The notes: generated from the letters alone by a model not told the origin. A DNA stretch of 64,000 nucleotides from Alishewanella agri BL06 (GCF_000272005.1 NZ_AKKU01000025.1:1-64000), one strand, 5' to 3'. Shown: positions 28,727 through 37,814, counted from the first letter of the stretch. Numbers and translations: made by a program.

Positions 28727-29761
28727 TTACTTAATAACGATAGGGTTGATCGGTGACCCTGAACCACGTGCCATCTTCAACGGAGCAGCGGTGAACATAA
28801 AGGTGTATTGACCATCTTTAGCGCTGTCAGCCGCCAGATCGTCTAACCAATAAAGCTCGCTTAAAACCACGCCCAAGTCGCGAATCAACGCGCCGTGCAA
28901 TGGAATCACGTAATCAACGCCGTCAATCTTTTGTGGCACCAGCTCGACCGCTAGGTTATCCGCAGCAATCACTGGAATTTCCATCGCATCGACCCATTTC
29001 ACCAGTTCTTTGCTGTAACAAAGGCCTGGTTCAGTGGTTGCAGTCCATTCCGCATCTGGCGTATCAGTGTAGAAACGACCGACTGAACCTGTACGAATCA
29101 ACAGGATATCGCGCTTTTCAATGGTCACACCTTGCGCTTTCGCGGTATCTTTCAAATCTTCTAAAGTTACACAGCTACTTGGTGCAAGGCGGCCTGATTT
29201 GCCACCTTTAAGTTTACCCACATCCAGCAGTATACCGCGGCCGACAATACCGTGGCTCGCCAGACTACCGATATCAACGTGGTCATGACCGTGAACGGTG
29301 CTGTCTGCACTCACGCCACCGTAGACCTTGTCGCCGTACCATGCGTGACCCAAGGCATCCATATGAGTGGTACCTTGCAAATACATAAATACCGCGTCGT
29401 CGGAATACTTAACTCCACCCGCAAGCGTATCGAGCTTGCCAGTTGAATACATACTTTCGTCTTGCGTCATATAATGCATGGCCGGCACGCGCCCCGGGAA
29501 AACGGGACCCACGCCGTGAATCATCGGTAATTGTAAGGTGAATTTTTTACCTTGCTTGACCGCCTTTACACCACGCAATGCCTGCGCATCGTCGAGATAA
29601 TTCAGGGCACCGATTTGGTCGTTAGTACCCCATTTACCCCAGTTTTTTGGCATGTCTGCTTGCAGCTTTTCAATTGGAGTTTCGCTCGCAACAGCAACGG
29701 CAGCTAGGCTAACAAAAGCTGCGGTAAGTGCTGCCGAGATCAGTGTTTTAGTTGTCTTCAT
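28727..29761 (-). CDS. Secreted cyclase-family metal-dependent hydrolase (PF04199)
   Basis: 344 residues with a clear Sec signal (cleavage near VAVASE-TP, residues 24-28), so periplasmic. The family metal site appears as GTTHMDALGH near residue 130 and the SHGIVGRGILLDV segment follows. Characterised relatives open cyclic amides or hydrolyse formamides (isatin hydrolase, kynurenine formamidase); lactones or imides are also possible. AAGGA precedes the ATG. It is the last gene of the sigma-54-controlled run, 32 bp after the aldehyde dehydrogenase. Confidence 0.85.
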   Translation of the reverse strand: MKTTKTLISAALTAAFVSLAAVAVASETPIEKLQADMPKNWGKWGTNDQIGALNYLDDAQALRGVKAVKQGKKFTLQLPMIHGVGPVFPGRVPAMHYMTQDESMYSTGKLDTLAGGVKYSDDAVFMYLQGTTHMDALGHAWYGDKVYGGVSADSTVHGHDHVDIGSLASHGIVGRGILLDVGKLKGGKSGRLAPSSCVTLEDLKDTAKAQGVTIEKRDILLIRTGSVGRFYTDTPDAEWTATTEPGLCYSKELVKWVDAMEIPVIAADNLAVELVPQKIDGVDYVIPLHGALIRDLGVVLSELYWLDDLAADSAKDGQYTFMFTAAPLKMARGSGSPINPIVIK

Positions 29762-29793
29762 GATAAAAGTCCTTCTTGTTATTGGTGTTATTA

Positions 29794-31242
29794 TCAGTTG
29801 TTTAGTTTTATGTACTTCGTTTCGAGGTATTCCTCGATGCCTTGACGGCCGCCCTCACGGCCCATACCCGACGCTTTGATACCTCCAAATGGCACAGCCG
29901 CATCGGAAATCAGGCCGCTATTAATGCCTACCATCCCGACTTCAAGCTGCCTTACAAAGCGTTGAATTTGTTCTATATTCTGTGTAAATACATAGGCTGC
30001 CAAGCCCGCGTGCTGAACGCGCAATTGTTGCAATAGCGTGCTGCTATCAATGAAGCGCACTAGTGGTGCCACTGGCCCAAAAATCTCTTCTTGGACACAA
30101 CGTGCCGAAGCATCGACCTCGGTGATCACCGTAGGTAAATACCAGTTTCCATGGTCACGCCAGCGTTTTCCGCCGCAACGAATTTCACCACCATGCTGGA
30201 TCGCGTCTGTGACCATTTGTTCGACTTTGTGCAACGCCGCACGATTGATCAGCGGCCCCACCGTCACCTCAGGTTGATCGCCCGTTCCCAGTTGCAACTG
30301 TTGCACACGGTCAGTCAGGCGCTGGGCAAAGTCATCATAGACGCTGTCGGCAACATAAAAGGCATTAGCGCAAACACAGGTTTGTCCGGCATTACGGAAT
30401 TTAGCAGCGATTGCTCCGTCGACAGCAGCATCAAGATCAGCATCGGCACAAACTATGAAAGGAGCGTTGCCACCTAACTCCAGCGATAGGCGCTTAAGCG
30501 TCGGTGCACAAGCTGCCATTAAACTGCGTCCTACTGCGGTCGAGCCGGTGAAGCTTAGCTTGCGCACCCTTGACGATTGGGTTAAACGCTCGCCAATCAC
30601 TTGCGCATCACCCGTCACCACATTGAGCACCCCAGCCGGAATACCTACTTGCGCGGCAAGTTCAGCGAGCGCTAACGCGGTGAAAGGGGTATCGGGCGCT
30701 GGTTTGACGATCTTGGTGCAGCCAGCGGCCAAAGCGGGGGCAACCTTACGCGTTATCATTGCCGCCGGAAAATTCCACGGCGTAATGGCGGCGCAAACCC
30801 CTACCGGCTCACTTGTCACCAGCATATCTAAAGGTTGCTGACCATAAGGTAACGCGGCGCCGATATCGAGCAAGGCGGGTTGCGCGAACCACTGGATATA
30901 ACTGGCCGCATAATCAATCTCACCGAGCGCTTCGGCATAGGGCTTACCTTGTTCGAGGGTGAGGATTCGAGCTAACCGCTTACGCTCGGCCTTAATACTG
31001 TTGAACCAAGCCGTAAGCAGCGCACAGCGTTCACGCACGGGCACTTCCCGCCAGTGATAAAATGCCGCTTCGGCCGCTTCAATACAGTCATCGATTTGTT
31101 GTACGCCGAGCTGGGGCACAGCACCTAAGCGTTCGCCCGTGGCCGGATTGAATACCGACTGAGTGCTCTTATCAAGCGCGTCGACCCATTTGCCATTGAC
31201 ATAGGCCTGCTGGCGTAACTGCGGTATTTCGTTGTGAAACAT
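29794..31242 (-). CDS. NAD(P)-dependent succinate-semialdehyde-type dehydrogenase
   Basis: 482-residue aldehyde dehydrogenase of the GabD type. The cofactor motif FTGSTAVGRSLM, LELGGNAPFIV with the catalytic Glu, and NAGQTCVCANAFYV with the catalytic Cys near residue 287 are present, together with the C-terminal GIKASGMGREGG. I prefer the ATG at 31242; a longer frame to 31293 overlaps the regulator gene. Next to an Fe-alcohol dehydrogenase it suggests two-step oxidation of a terminal alcohol, such as 4-hydroxybutyrate to succinate. Confidence 0.88.
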   Translation of the reverse strand: MFHNEIPQLRQQAYVNGKWVDALDKSTQSVFNPATGERLGAVPQLGVQQIDDCIEAAEAAFYHWREVPVRERCALLTAWFNSIKAERKRLARILTLEQGKPYAEALGEIDYAASYIQWFAQPALLDIGAALPYGQQPLDMLVTSEPVGVCAAITPWNFPAAMITRKVAPALAAGCTKIVKPAPDTPFTALALAELAAQVGIPAGVLNVVTGDAQVIGERLTQSSRVRKLSFTGSTAVGRSLMAACAPTLKRLSLELGGNAPFIVCADADLDAAVDGAIAAKFRNAGQTCVCANAFYVADSVYDDFAQRLTDRVQQLQLGTGDQPEVTVGPLINRAALHKVEQMVTDAIQHGGEIRCGGKRWRDHGNWYLPTVITEVDASARCVQEEIFGPVAPLVRFIDSSTLLQQLRVQHAGLAAYVFTQNIEQIQRFVRQLEVGMVGINSGLISDAAVPFGGIKASGMGREGGRQGIEEYLETKYIKLNN

Positions 31243-31262
31243 CTGCACTTCTTTAACTCCTA

Positions 31263-32615
31263 CTATTGATACGAGCTGCGCTGGTTGAGCCAACGCTTTT
31301 GCTTTTTGACCAAGGTCGATTGATCGATGCCGAGAGCCGTCGCTGCTTGCCGTGTGGTACCATACATGGCCATCGCCTGTTCAATCAGTCTCTGTTCCAG
31401 CCGTTCAACCTGGTCTTTCAGGCTCAACCCGGGGCTTCTATAACTCTCATTAACTCCTAACTCGATGGGCAATTGCGCAGTGGTTATCAGTGACTGCTCA
31501 GCAGTCACCACTAAGCGTTCAGTGAGATTAATCAGTTCACGAATGTTACCCGGCCAGGCATAACGTTGCATCCGTTCAATCACCTCGCGCTGCCAGCGGC
31601 AATCGAATTCATACTTGCAGTTAAAATGATGCAGATAGTGTTCTAACAGAGCTTCGATTTCTTCGGCACGTTCACGCAGCGGGGGGAGTTCCAACGGTAC
31701 AACTCTGAGGCGATACAGCAAATCTTCGCGAAAACGCTGTTGTGCCACCAGTTGATGTAAATCGTGATGGGTAGCAGAAATCAAGCGAAAATTGGTGCGC
31801 TTGAATTGCGTACCGCCGACTGGAATAAAGCGATTTTCTGCGATCACCTTGAGCAGTTTGGCCTGCAGACTTAACGGCAAGTCACCAATTTCATCAAGGA
31901 ATAGCGTGCCATTATTTGCTGCCTCTAAAAGCCCTGTTTTGCCTTTCTGCGAGGCCCCTGTAAACGCCCCCGGAACATAACCGAACAACTCGGCTTCGAG
32001 CAGGCTTTCTGGCATTGCCGCACAGTTCAGCTCAATAAAGGGTCCTTTCGCGACGCTACTGTATTCGTGAATGGTGCGTGCCAGAAGCGTCTTACCTGTA
32101 CCGGTCTCACCTTGAATCAGGATCTTCGCTGCTGTCGGTGCGACGCGCTTAGCCAGATCGTAGCACTGCTGCGTTGCCCGACTAATAATGAAGGGCTCGT
32201 GCTCTTGCTCACCACTATAGTGTTCGCGCACATGTAAGATTTGTTCAAGCTGCTCTTCAGCCCGCTTCGCTTGCAGCAACTCGGTCACGTCGCGCACCGT
32301 CGTCAACACATATTCAATGCGCCCTTCGCGATCAAACATGGGCGTTCCCGACACTAGTATCTGGTGGCATTCGCCAATGTTTTGGGTCAAGGTGACTGGT
32401 CCCTGTTCTTTAAGCACTTCCAGTGTCACCGACCGTGAGATATAGCCGCGTTGCACCACTTCCGACATGTGCAAGCCCGTCAGTGCCTGCCGTGGAATAC
32501 CGGAGATCCGTTCATAGGCTTTGTTGACCGTTAACGTGATACCATTACCATCGGTGATGTACACGCCATCGCTCATGGCATCAATGATACGCTGTAAGTT
32601 GTCACCGGAAATCAT
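31263..32615 (-). CDS. Sigma-54-dependent transcriptional activator with PAS sensor domain
   Basis: About 450 residues. A PAS domain near residues 8-115 ([31 protein letters not shown]) is followed by an AAA+ domain with Walker A GETGTGKT, the sigma-54 contact loop GAFTGA, and Walker [12 protein letters not shown] Fis-type helix-turn-helix lies at the C terminus ([18 protein letters not shown]). The ATG at 32615 overlaps the permease stop (ATGA). It is encoded within the operon it probably activates through the palindromes at 35255-35303. Confidence 0.92.
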   Translation of the reverse strand: MISGDNLQRIIDAMSDGVYITDGNGITLTVNKAYERISGIPRQALTGLHMSEVVQRGYISRSVTLEVLKEQGPVTLTQNIGECHQILVSGTPMFDREGRIEYVLTTVRDVTELLQAKRAEEQLEQILHVREHYSGEQEHEPFIISRATQQCYDLAKRVAPTAAKILIQGETGTGKTLLARTIHEYSSVAKGPFIELNCAAMPESLLEAELFGYVPGAFTGASQKGKTGLLEAANNGTLFLDEIGDLPLSLQAKLLKVIAENRFIPVGGTQFKRTNFRLISATHHDLHQLVAQQRFREDLLYRLRVVPLELPPLRERAEEIEALLEHYLHHFNCKYEFDCRWQREVIERMQRYAWPGNIRELINLTERLVVTAEQSLITTAQLPIELGVNESYRSPGLSLKDQVERLEQRLIEQAMAMYGTTRQAATALGIDQSTLVKKQKRWLNQRSSYQ

Positions 32616-33955
32616 GACTGCTGCTCCCGTAAGCGCCAGCCGTATATCAAGAAACACAGGAGTAAGCCGGCAGCGAATGCCCAAGTAGCGCCTTTGACGA
32701 CTAAGATAGCGGCGATAACGCCGGCGATACCAAGATCACGCTCAGATTGCGCTTCTTGAATGCCGATACGTACACTGACATAGCCTTGAATCAGAAGGGT
32801 TAACGCCAACGCGATGCCCAATATGGGTTGTACGAGGCTAACCACGGGCAGCAACAGTAAGCCAGTATTGGTGCCCCAGCGGAACGAACCTGCACCACCG
32901 AAAATCGAGTCCATGGCTTGTCGACCTTTTTTGAAGCGCTCGACAATAACTACATGCATCGCCGCCCACAGCGGACCACACATGGTTACATCCGGTCCGA
33001 TAAAACTCATTCCCAAGTTCCGTGCGCCAAAAATCATGTGCGCACGGTCGGGGTCATAATCAATTTTTTCATCTTGTCGCACTTCATCGGCTTCGTCCAG
33101 AATCGCCTTGCTTTGCAGGACATCGCCAAACAGAACGATGTATGCCGCAAGTACTGTCGGGATTGCCGTTATATACATACTCCAAGGTGGCAGGCCAACC
33201 CCAAACACGGTGTATTGACTGAACATGGTGACAAAATCGGGCGATGTGAAACCCCATTCGATATCAGGCCATGGTGCTTCTGAGAACAGCGGCGCTAGTA
33301 CTATCGCCAACGCAATAATCGGGAAAATACCGAGTTTACCGATGGTTGCAAACAACCAATGACGGCTTTGCAGCGCAGTGAAGTGCTTCGAAAAAATCAA
33401 GTAAAATGCGATGCCTACGGCAATCGAAATCGTAAACGGGTAGCTCTCGAAACGACCACCATCGTCAAACACTACGGCAATGGCTGCCAGACCTGCACCC
33501 ATGATAATACCAGCCTTCATGGCGCTGGGAATCAATTGCACGACGCGTTTAGCGGCTCCCAACGCGCCAAGGGATATTGCGAACAACCCAAGCATCATTT
33601 GGAAGGCAATCAGCGCATGCACCCGCGCCTCACCCTCAGGGAACGCCCCAACATACATCATCAGCAGAGGAATCGCCGGAGTGATCCAACCGGGTACTAC
33701 TGGGTCTCCGAGCAAATGATGCAGCAAATAAAATAGCCCGTTGATGACCACAATGGCCAACGCTGCCTCAAACGGCATCCCCAACAGCTCGGTCATAAGC
33801 GAAATTGCGGCCAAGTCGACCGCACACATCAGTAGACCTTGAAAGTAATCCGGCCATTCAAACCGATAATGAATAAACGGTAACCGCAGTTTAAACGGTC
33901 CCAGCGCGAAAAACGGAGCCTCTGCACCAAACGTACGTTGCTTCCATAAAGACAT
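32612..33955 (-). CDS. Multi-spanning permease (NCS2/SulP-like fold)
   Basis: About 447 residues with 12-14 hydrophobic helices and short loops. LGDPVVPGWITPAIPLLMMY and PSAMKAGIIMGAGLAAIAVVF resemble the half-helix regions of xanthine/uracil or SulP-type transporters. I do not recognise a named subfamily. AAGGAG precedes the ATG at 33955, 10 bp after the Fe-alcohol dehydrogenase stop; an ATG at 34000 would overlap that gene and lacks a site. It is the inner-membrane uptake candidate for the substrate of this locus, complementing the divergent porin. Confidence 0.75.
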   Translation of the reverse strand: MSLWKQRTFGAEAPFFALGPFKLRLPFIHYRFEWPDYFQGLLMCAVDLAAISLMTELLGMPFEAALAIVVINGLFYLLHHLLGDPVVPGWITPAIPLLMMYVGAFPEGEARVHALIAFQMMLGLFAISLGALGAAKRVVQLIPSAMKAGIIMGAGLAAIAVVFDDGGRFESYPFTISIAVGIAFYLIFSKHFTALQSRHWLFATIGKLGIFPIIALAIVLAPLFSEAPWPDIEWGFTSPDFVTMFSQYTVFGVGLPPWSMYITAIPTVLAAYIVLFGDVLQSKAILDEADEVRQDEKIDYDPDRAHMIFGARNLGMSFIGPDVTMCGPLWAAMHVVIVERFKKGRQAMDSIFGGAGSFRWGTNTGLLLLPVVSLVQPILGIALALTLLIQGYVSVRIGIQEAQSERDLGIAGVIAAILVVKGATWAFAAGLLLCFLIYGWRLREQQS

Positions 33956-33965
33956 ACGGCGCTCC

Positions 33966-35129
33966 TTAATAGGCTTCTCGATAAATATCTTCGATATCAC
34001 TCACGGATAGCTCCCGTGGGTTATTGCGCAGCAATCGAGTGACGCCGCTCGCCGCTAAGGCTAGTTCCGATAACGCCGATTCCGGAATATTAAAAGCTCG
34101 CAATTGTGATGGAATATTTACCGCGTCACACAGGCGCTGAATCTCACTAAGTACATATTCGCCCGCCTCAGCATTGCGGATATCAGGTGCAGCGCCGAAG
34201 GCATGTGCGAGTGCGACAAAGCGCCCAGGGCAAGCGGCTTGATTCCAGCGCATCACTGGAACAAACATCACTGCATTACTCATTCCGTGTGACAGGTGGT
34301 AGCGTCCGCCCAAGGGGTACGCAAGCGCATGAACCGCACCTACGCCGGCGTTACCAAAGGCAAGGCCCGCCATGAGGCTCGCAGTCGCCATTTCTTCGCG
34401 CGCAGCAAGGTCGTCAGGTTGCCGGTAGGCACGCTCGAGCGAGGCACGGATTTTAGTGATCGCCGCTAGCGAATAAGGTTCGGTCAACGCGGTGGCAAAG
34501 TTCGACAAATAGCTTTCGACCGCATGCACTAGAGCATCTATACCACTGGCCGCAGTCACGGAGGGGGGGCAGCTTAGAGTCAGTTCCGGCGCTACAATTG
34601 CGACATCTGGCAGCAGTTCATTGCTGACTATCCCTTTTTTGATTTGCGCTTCGGTATCGGCCAGAATTGAGATATTGGTAACTTCCGAGCCTGTTCCCGC
34701 CGTGGTAGGTAAGCAGATCAGAGGATAACGGCGCGATGCCACTTGATCTTCACCGAAGAGTTCAGACAACGGACGCTCATCACCGACAAAAACCGCGACC
34801 GCTTTTGCGGTATCCATAGCGCTGCCTCCACCGACAGCGATAATTCCGTCGCACTGATGTTGGACGAATAAGTCACGGCAGGTCTCTACAACAGCCATTT
34901 CTGGTTCTGCAGTAATGGCGTCAAACACCGTTAAATCTGCAATGCCTTGGTCGCGTAATTGTGCGGTGATCTGTGCTGTAATACCCGCGTCACTAACGCC
35001 GCGGTCGGTCACTATAAGTGGATTCTGCGTGCCCAACTGACACATTTCTCGATAGAGCTCGCGGCTCGACTGCGCACCGGTTAGAAGCCGCCTTGCAGTT
35101 TTGAAGATTTGAACAGATGAAGTATCCAT
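33966..35129 (-). CDS. Iron-containing alcohol dehydrogenase
   Basis: 387-residue group III Fe-dependent alcohol dehydrogenase. The NAD-binding GGGSAMDTAK motif is near residue 100, and LPTTAGTGSEVT near residue 140 is the family signature. Metal ligands lie in DALVHAVES, GAVHALAYPLGGRYHLSHG. Relatives include 4-hydroxybutyrate and lactaldehyde dehydrogenases. AAGGAAGC precedes the ATG. It is the first gene of the minus-strand operon behind a sigma-54 promoter. Confidence 0.92.
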   Translation of the reverse strand: MDTSSVQIFKTARRLLTGAQSSRELYREMCQLGTQNPLIVTDRGVSDAGITAQITAQLRDQGIADLTVFDAITAEPEMAVVETCRDLFVQHQCDGIIAVGGGSAMDTAKAVAVFVGDERPLSELFGEDQVASRRYPLICLPTTAGTGSEVTNISILADTEAQIKKGIVSNELLPDVAIVAPELTLSCPPSVTAASGIDALVHAVESYLSNFATALTEPYSLAAITKIRASLERAYRQPDDLAAREEMATASLMAGLAFGNAGVGAVHALAYPLGGRYHLSHGMSNAVMFVPVMRWNQAACPGRFVALAHAFGAAPDIRNAEAGEYVLSEIQRLCDAVNIPSQLRAFNIPESALSELALAASGVTRLLRNNPRELSVSDIEDIYREAY

Positions 35130-35164
35130 GTGCTTCCTTATTCTTATTTTTGGCCTAGAGCTTT

Positions 35165-35181
35165 TGCAAACCCCATGCCAA
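35165..35181 (-). promoter_or_regulatory. Sigma-54 promoter of the Fe-alcohol dehydrogenase operon
   Basis: On the minus strand TTGGCATGGGGTTTGCA, with -24 GG and -12 GC at the invariant 10-bp spacing, 36 bp before the start codon. It agrees with TGGCAC-N5-TTGC at all but one conserved position. A 10-bp inverted repeat half, CCAACCTTAA (35178-35187), overlaps its -24 element. Confidence 0.85.
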
Positions 35182-35254
35182 CCTTAATTAAATGTTTAAC
35201 ATTATGTTTTTTATAGTTATTTTTAATCTGAATGACTAGATGGAGCGATTGCGT

Positions 35255-35303
35255 TGATGATGTTTTTCATCAGTTTACCTTAAGCTGATGAATAATGTCA
35301 TCA
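35255..35303. promoter_or_regulatory. Paired activator palindromes (upstream activating sequences)
   Basis: TGATGA-N6-TCATCA occurs at 35255-35272 and again at 35286-35303. The arms are identical, with start-to-start distance 31 bp, three helical turns. Both sit between the two divergent sigma-54 promoters, roughly 100-140 bp from each expected transcription start, which is the normal range for enhancer-binding protein sites. Confidence 0.8.
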
Positions 35304-35366
35304 TAACTAGCTTTTTGTGAAAAAGATAAATCCTATGAAAACATATAGTTAAGGTTGGTATTCGAC

Positions 35367-35383
35367 TTGGCACAGCCATTGCA
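35367..35383 (+). promoter_or_regulatory. Sigma-54 promoter of the porin gene
   Basis: TTGGCACAGCCATTGCA matches the -24/-12 consensus at every conserved position. It lies about 70 bp before the porin start. The inverted-repeat half TTAAGGTTGG (35349-35358) sits 8 bp upstream and pairs with the one at the divergent promoter. Confidence 0.9.
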
Positions 35384-35451
35384 GAAAAAAGATGCAACAG
35401 GTCGCAGCAATTGCTGATATCTGTCATCAACAATAACAATTACAAGAGGCA

Positions 35452-36630
35452 ATGGTTATGGCACTCAAAACAACTCATCTATATTATTTACCTGCAGTCG
35501 TTGCGGCCGCACTTTCCGCATCCGCTGCGGCTCACGCAGAAACCGCAGCACCGGCTTGGGATTTCGAATTTCACGGCTACATAAATGCTCACGCTGTATT
35601 CGCTGATTGCGATGACTCCGGCGCCGCTGTGGCTGGCAACGCGTTGCTATGTACCGGCAAAGATGCAACCTCAGTATCGAATGGCTATAGCCCAGCCAGC
35701 TTCCAGTTTTCGGCAAGTACGCAGCGAGATGGTTTCGATCTCAAAGCGTTTCTCGCGATTGAACCTGGCACCACCGACAACAGCGCCTTTAACGGGAACG
35801 GCGATAATCGTGCCTATCGCGCCTTTTTCACCGTTGGTAACGCCGACATGGGCACCATTAAAGTGGGGCGTGATTATGGGGTATTTGGTATCGATGTCGT
35901 GCTAGAAGACATGGCCTTGGGTGGCGTTGGCGCAACAGCTGCTATTCGGAGTCCGTTGAATACCACTCTCGGTGCCGCAGGTTACGGCTATGTGTTTGTC
36001 GACCGACTCTCGCAGATCACTTACAGTCGCCAGTTAGGTGAGCACTTTCAAGCTGATATCGGGATCTTCCAACCGCTCGACCCAGTAAGCTTTGGTGGTA
36101 ACGGTTACGTCGGCGACTCCGGCTCTGAACGTCCGGGTATCCACGGACGTCTGCGCTACAATTTCGAGCAAGGCTATATTTCTAGTACCTTTTTCAGCCA
36201 AGACGTTGCCACCCCGAACGGTGATTATACCGCACGTGGTATCGACGTAACCGCAGCACTCCAACTCGGCGCGACGCGCTTAGCTGCCTCAGCATTTGAT
36301 GGCCAAGGTTTAGGCTATTATGGATTACTGGTCGACGGCGCAGATATCAATGGCACGCCGCGCGACACCTCAGGCTGGTTCACCCAAGCCACGCACACTA
36401 TCGGAGCCACTAAGTTTGGCATTAACTATGGCGTCTCAACCGTAGATTTAGCTGGCGTTGATGCCTTGGTGCAAGTGGAGCAGCAAAGGAAACTGAGTGC
36501 AGGTGTATGGCACACACTCTGGACCATGTTCACCATTTCTGGAGAAGTCTCGCGGATGGAAGCAGAAAGCCATGCCGGCGAGAGCATTGAAAATACCGCG
36601 TTTAGCGTGGGGCTTGCATTAAGTTTCTAA
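35452..36630 (+). CDS. Outer-membrane porin
   Basis: 392-residue (or 390 from the second ATG at 35458) beta-barrel protein. A Sec signal ends near AAHAETA, residues 28-32, alternating amphipathic strands run throughout, and the terminal residue is Phe after VGLALSF as BAM substrates require. FEFHGYINAHAVFAD and NRAYRAFFTVGNADMGTIKVGRDYGVFG are typical of general/aromatic-compound porins. Under a sigma-54 promoter it likely admits the substrate of the divergent catabolic operon. Confidence 0.85.
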   Translation: MVMALKTTHLYYLPAVVAAALSASAAAHAETAAPAWDFEFHGYINAHAVFADCDDSGAAVAGNALLCTGKDATSVSNGYSPASFQFSASTQRDGFDLKAFLAIEPGTTDNSAFNGNGDNRAYRAFFTVGNADMGTIKVGRDYGVFGIDVVLEDMALGGVGATAAIRSPLNTTLGAAGYGYVFVDRLSQITYSRQLGEHFQADIGIFQPLDPVSFGGNGYVGDSGSERPGIHGRLRYNFEQGYISSTFFSQDVATPNGDYTARGIDVTAALQLGATRLAASAFDGQGLGYYGLLVDGADINGTPRDTSGWFTQATHTIGATKFGINYGVSTVDLAGVDALVQVEQQRKLSAGVWHTLWTMFTISGEVSRMEAESHAGESIENTAFSVGLALSF

Positions 36631-36765
36631 ACGTCCCTGAAAAACCATAGGCCCGCACGCAAGGTGTGGGTCGTTACTCTTGGTTTCGCCCTAAGCTCTA
36701 TTCCGTTTCCGTGCAGCAAGCATGAGTTGAAGCGAATGTATCACAATAAGGATAAATTATTTTGC
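36631..36765. other. Porin downstream region
   Basis: A weak hairpin (CCCGCAC-GCAA-GGTGTGGG, 36653-36670) lacks a T run. No gene visible. Confidence 0.4.
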
Positions 36766-36894
36766 TCACAGCTGATTTAGCATTTCCTGAATTTTTAGAT
36801 GGCGGATGTTCTTCAGCATTTGCATTTCGCAAGCTTTACCATCATGGGCGAGCTCTGCAGCAACTTGTGCAGCCGGCAGGATTGTCTTTTTCAT
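36766..36894 (-). CDS. Possible 42-residue protein
   Basis: ATG at 36894 with AAGGATTATTGAG upstream, then 42 codons (MKKTILPAAQVAAELAHDGK ... EMLNQL). The composition is balanced and helix-prone and looks like protein, perhaps the N-terminal piece of a larger lost gene. I recognise no family. Confidence 0.3.
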   Translation of the reverse strand: MKKTILPAAQVAAELAHDGKACEMQMLKNIRHLKIQEMLNQL

Positions 36895-37031
36895 TTGCTC
36901 AATAATCCTTGCTTAGAGTGCCTCTGGCAATCCAAGAGTCTGTCTAAAGTGCAAGACATGCTGTTTTCTTAACTCTCCAAAATGAGCTGCCGCTCCCATT
37001 TTTTGGGAGAGTTCTTCAAATTGATGTTTTC

Positions 37032-37092
37032 TGTTCGGCGACAATTAGGATGACCGGTTGACGACAATTATCTTGGCCGGTTGGGTGTCACA
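37032..37092 (+). repeat. IS21-type terminal end, right copy of the 61-bp inverted pair
   Basis: Identical to the reverse complement of 25235-25295 over 61 bases. The two copies diverge on the body side after TGTCACA, where this one adds a third, looser repeat (ACATTAGGTTGACCAG). No istA or istB coding sequence follows, so it is either the other end of such an element or a deleted copy. Confidence 0.85.
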
Positions 37093-37310
37093 TTAGGTTG
37101 ACCAGTACCTGATCTGTACCAGCAACATTAGACACTCACTAAGTACTGTTCTTCAACTTAATATTTTCTGGGCTTAGGTAGCCAAGAGTACTTTATGAAT
37201 GCACCTTACCGTAATCTAAGGTGAGCTTCGCTTTTACATGTATGTGCGTTAACGGTTACTTATTTTGTAGGCTGATGAGTCATAGAGTGCAAAATCCCCC
37301 GTACGTACAC

Positions 37311-37640
37311 TTATTTACAGAACTCCAAGTTAGAGCGAAAAGCGCTTCGGTCGAATTCGAGCCGCCATTGGTGCAGGCGGGTGATTATTGCTTGCCCTAA
37401 GTAGCAAATGCCTTTTAGTTTGATAGTGATAAAGCCATCGTAATAGTCAGTACTGATTTGGCCGGTTTCGGTGTCTATCTCAATATCGTAATGCGGCCTG
37501 ATAGTTTGCTCTTTGCGAGTGCAAAATACGCCACCCATTAAGGTAACAAAGCTTTTCCAGTTGCTACTATCAGCGGCTTTATGAATGGCTGTCAACGTTA
37601 CATCTTGCTGCTCCAGCTGGCGCAGGCAAAGAAATTACCG
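37311..37640 (-). pseudogene. Phage-type replication endonuclease (P2 gpA-like) C-terminal fragment
   Basis: About 105 codons from around 37640 (CLRQLEQQDVTLTAIHKAA) through SNWKSFVTLMGGVF, YYDGFITIKLKGI and ITRLHQWRLE resemble the C terminus of P2-type replication protein A. A TAA just upstream at about 37644 interrupts the frame and no nickase motif is found, so it is a relic. The attribution is by eye and moderate. Confidence 0.45.
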
Positions 37641-37814
37641 CCATACTTTTCGCGACACCTAACCAATCTGTAGCAGCGGGCGAATGCCGTGGGCAAAGCA
37701 AGCTATCTGGCAGAAGCTGAATGTTCAAATATTCAGCGGACATACATCCGCAGTTGTACAATATGATCAGCCAACACTAAACTAACGTTAGTATTCTACA
37801 GAAAAGGAAACACC

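Noticed and set aside
35188..35240. IHF site between the sigma-54 promoters
   Set aside because: The region is AT-rich but I find no acceptable match to the IHF core consensus.
25296..37031. Reading the IS21-bounded segment as a classical composite transposon
   Set aside because: The preserved tips face inward and only stubs of element sequence remain outside; outer ends and target duplications were not found, so only the inverted pair itself is claimed.
37579..37761. 60-codon minus-strand frame before the phage-type fragment
   Set aside because: No recognisable motif. It overlaps the gpA-like fragment in a different frame and probably reflects a frameshifted relic rather than a gene.
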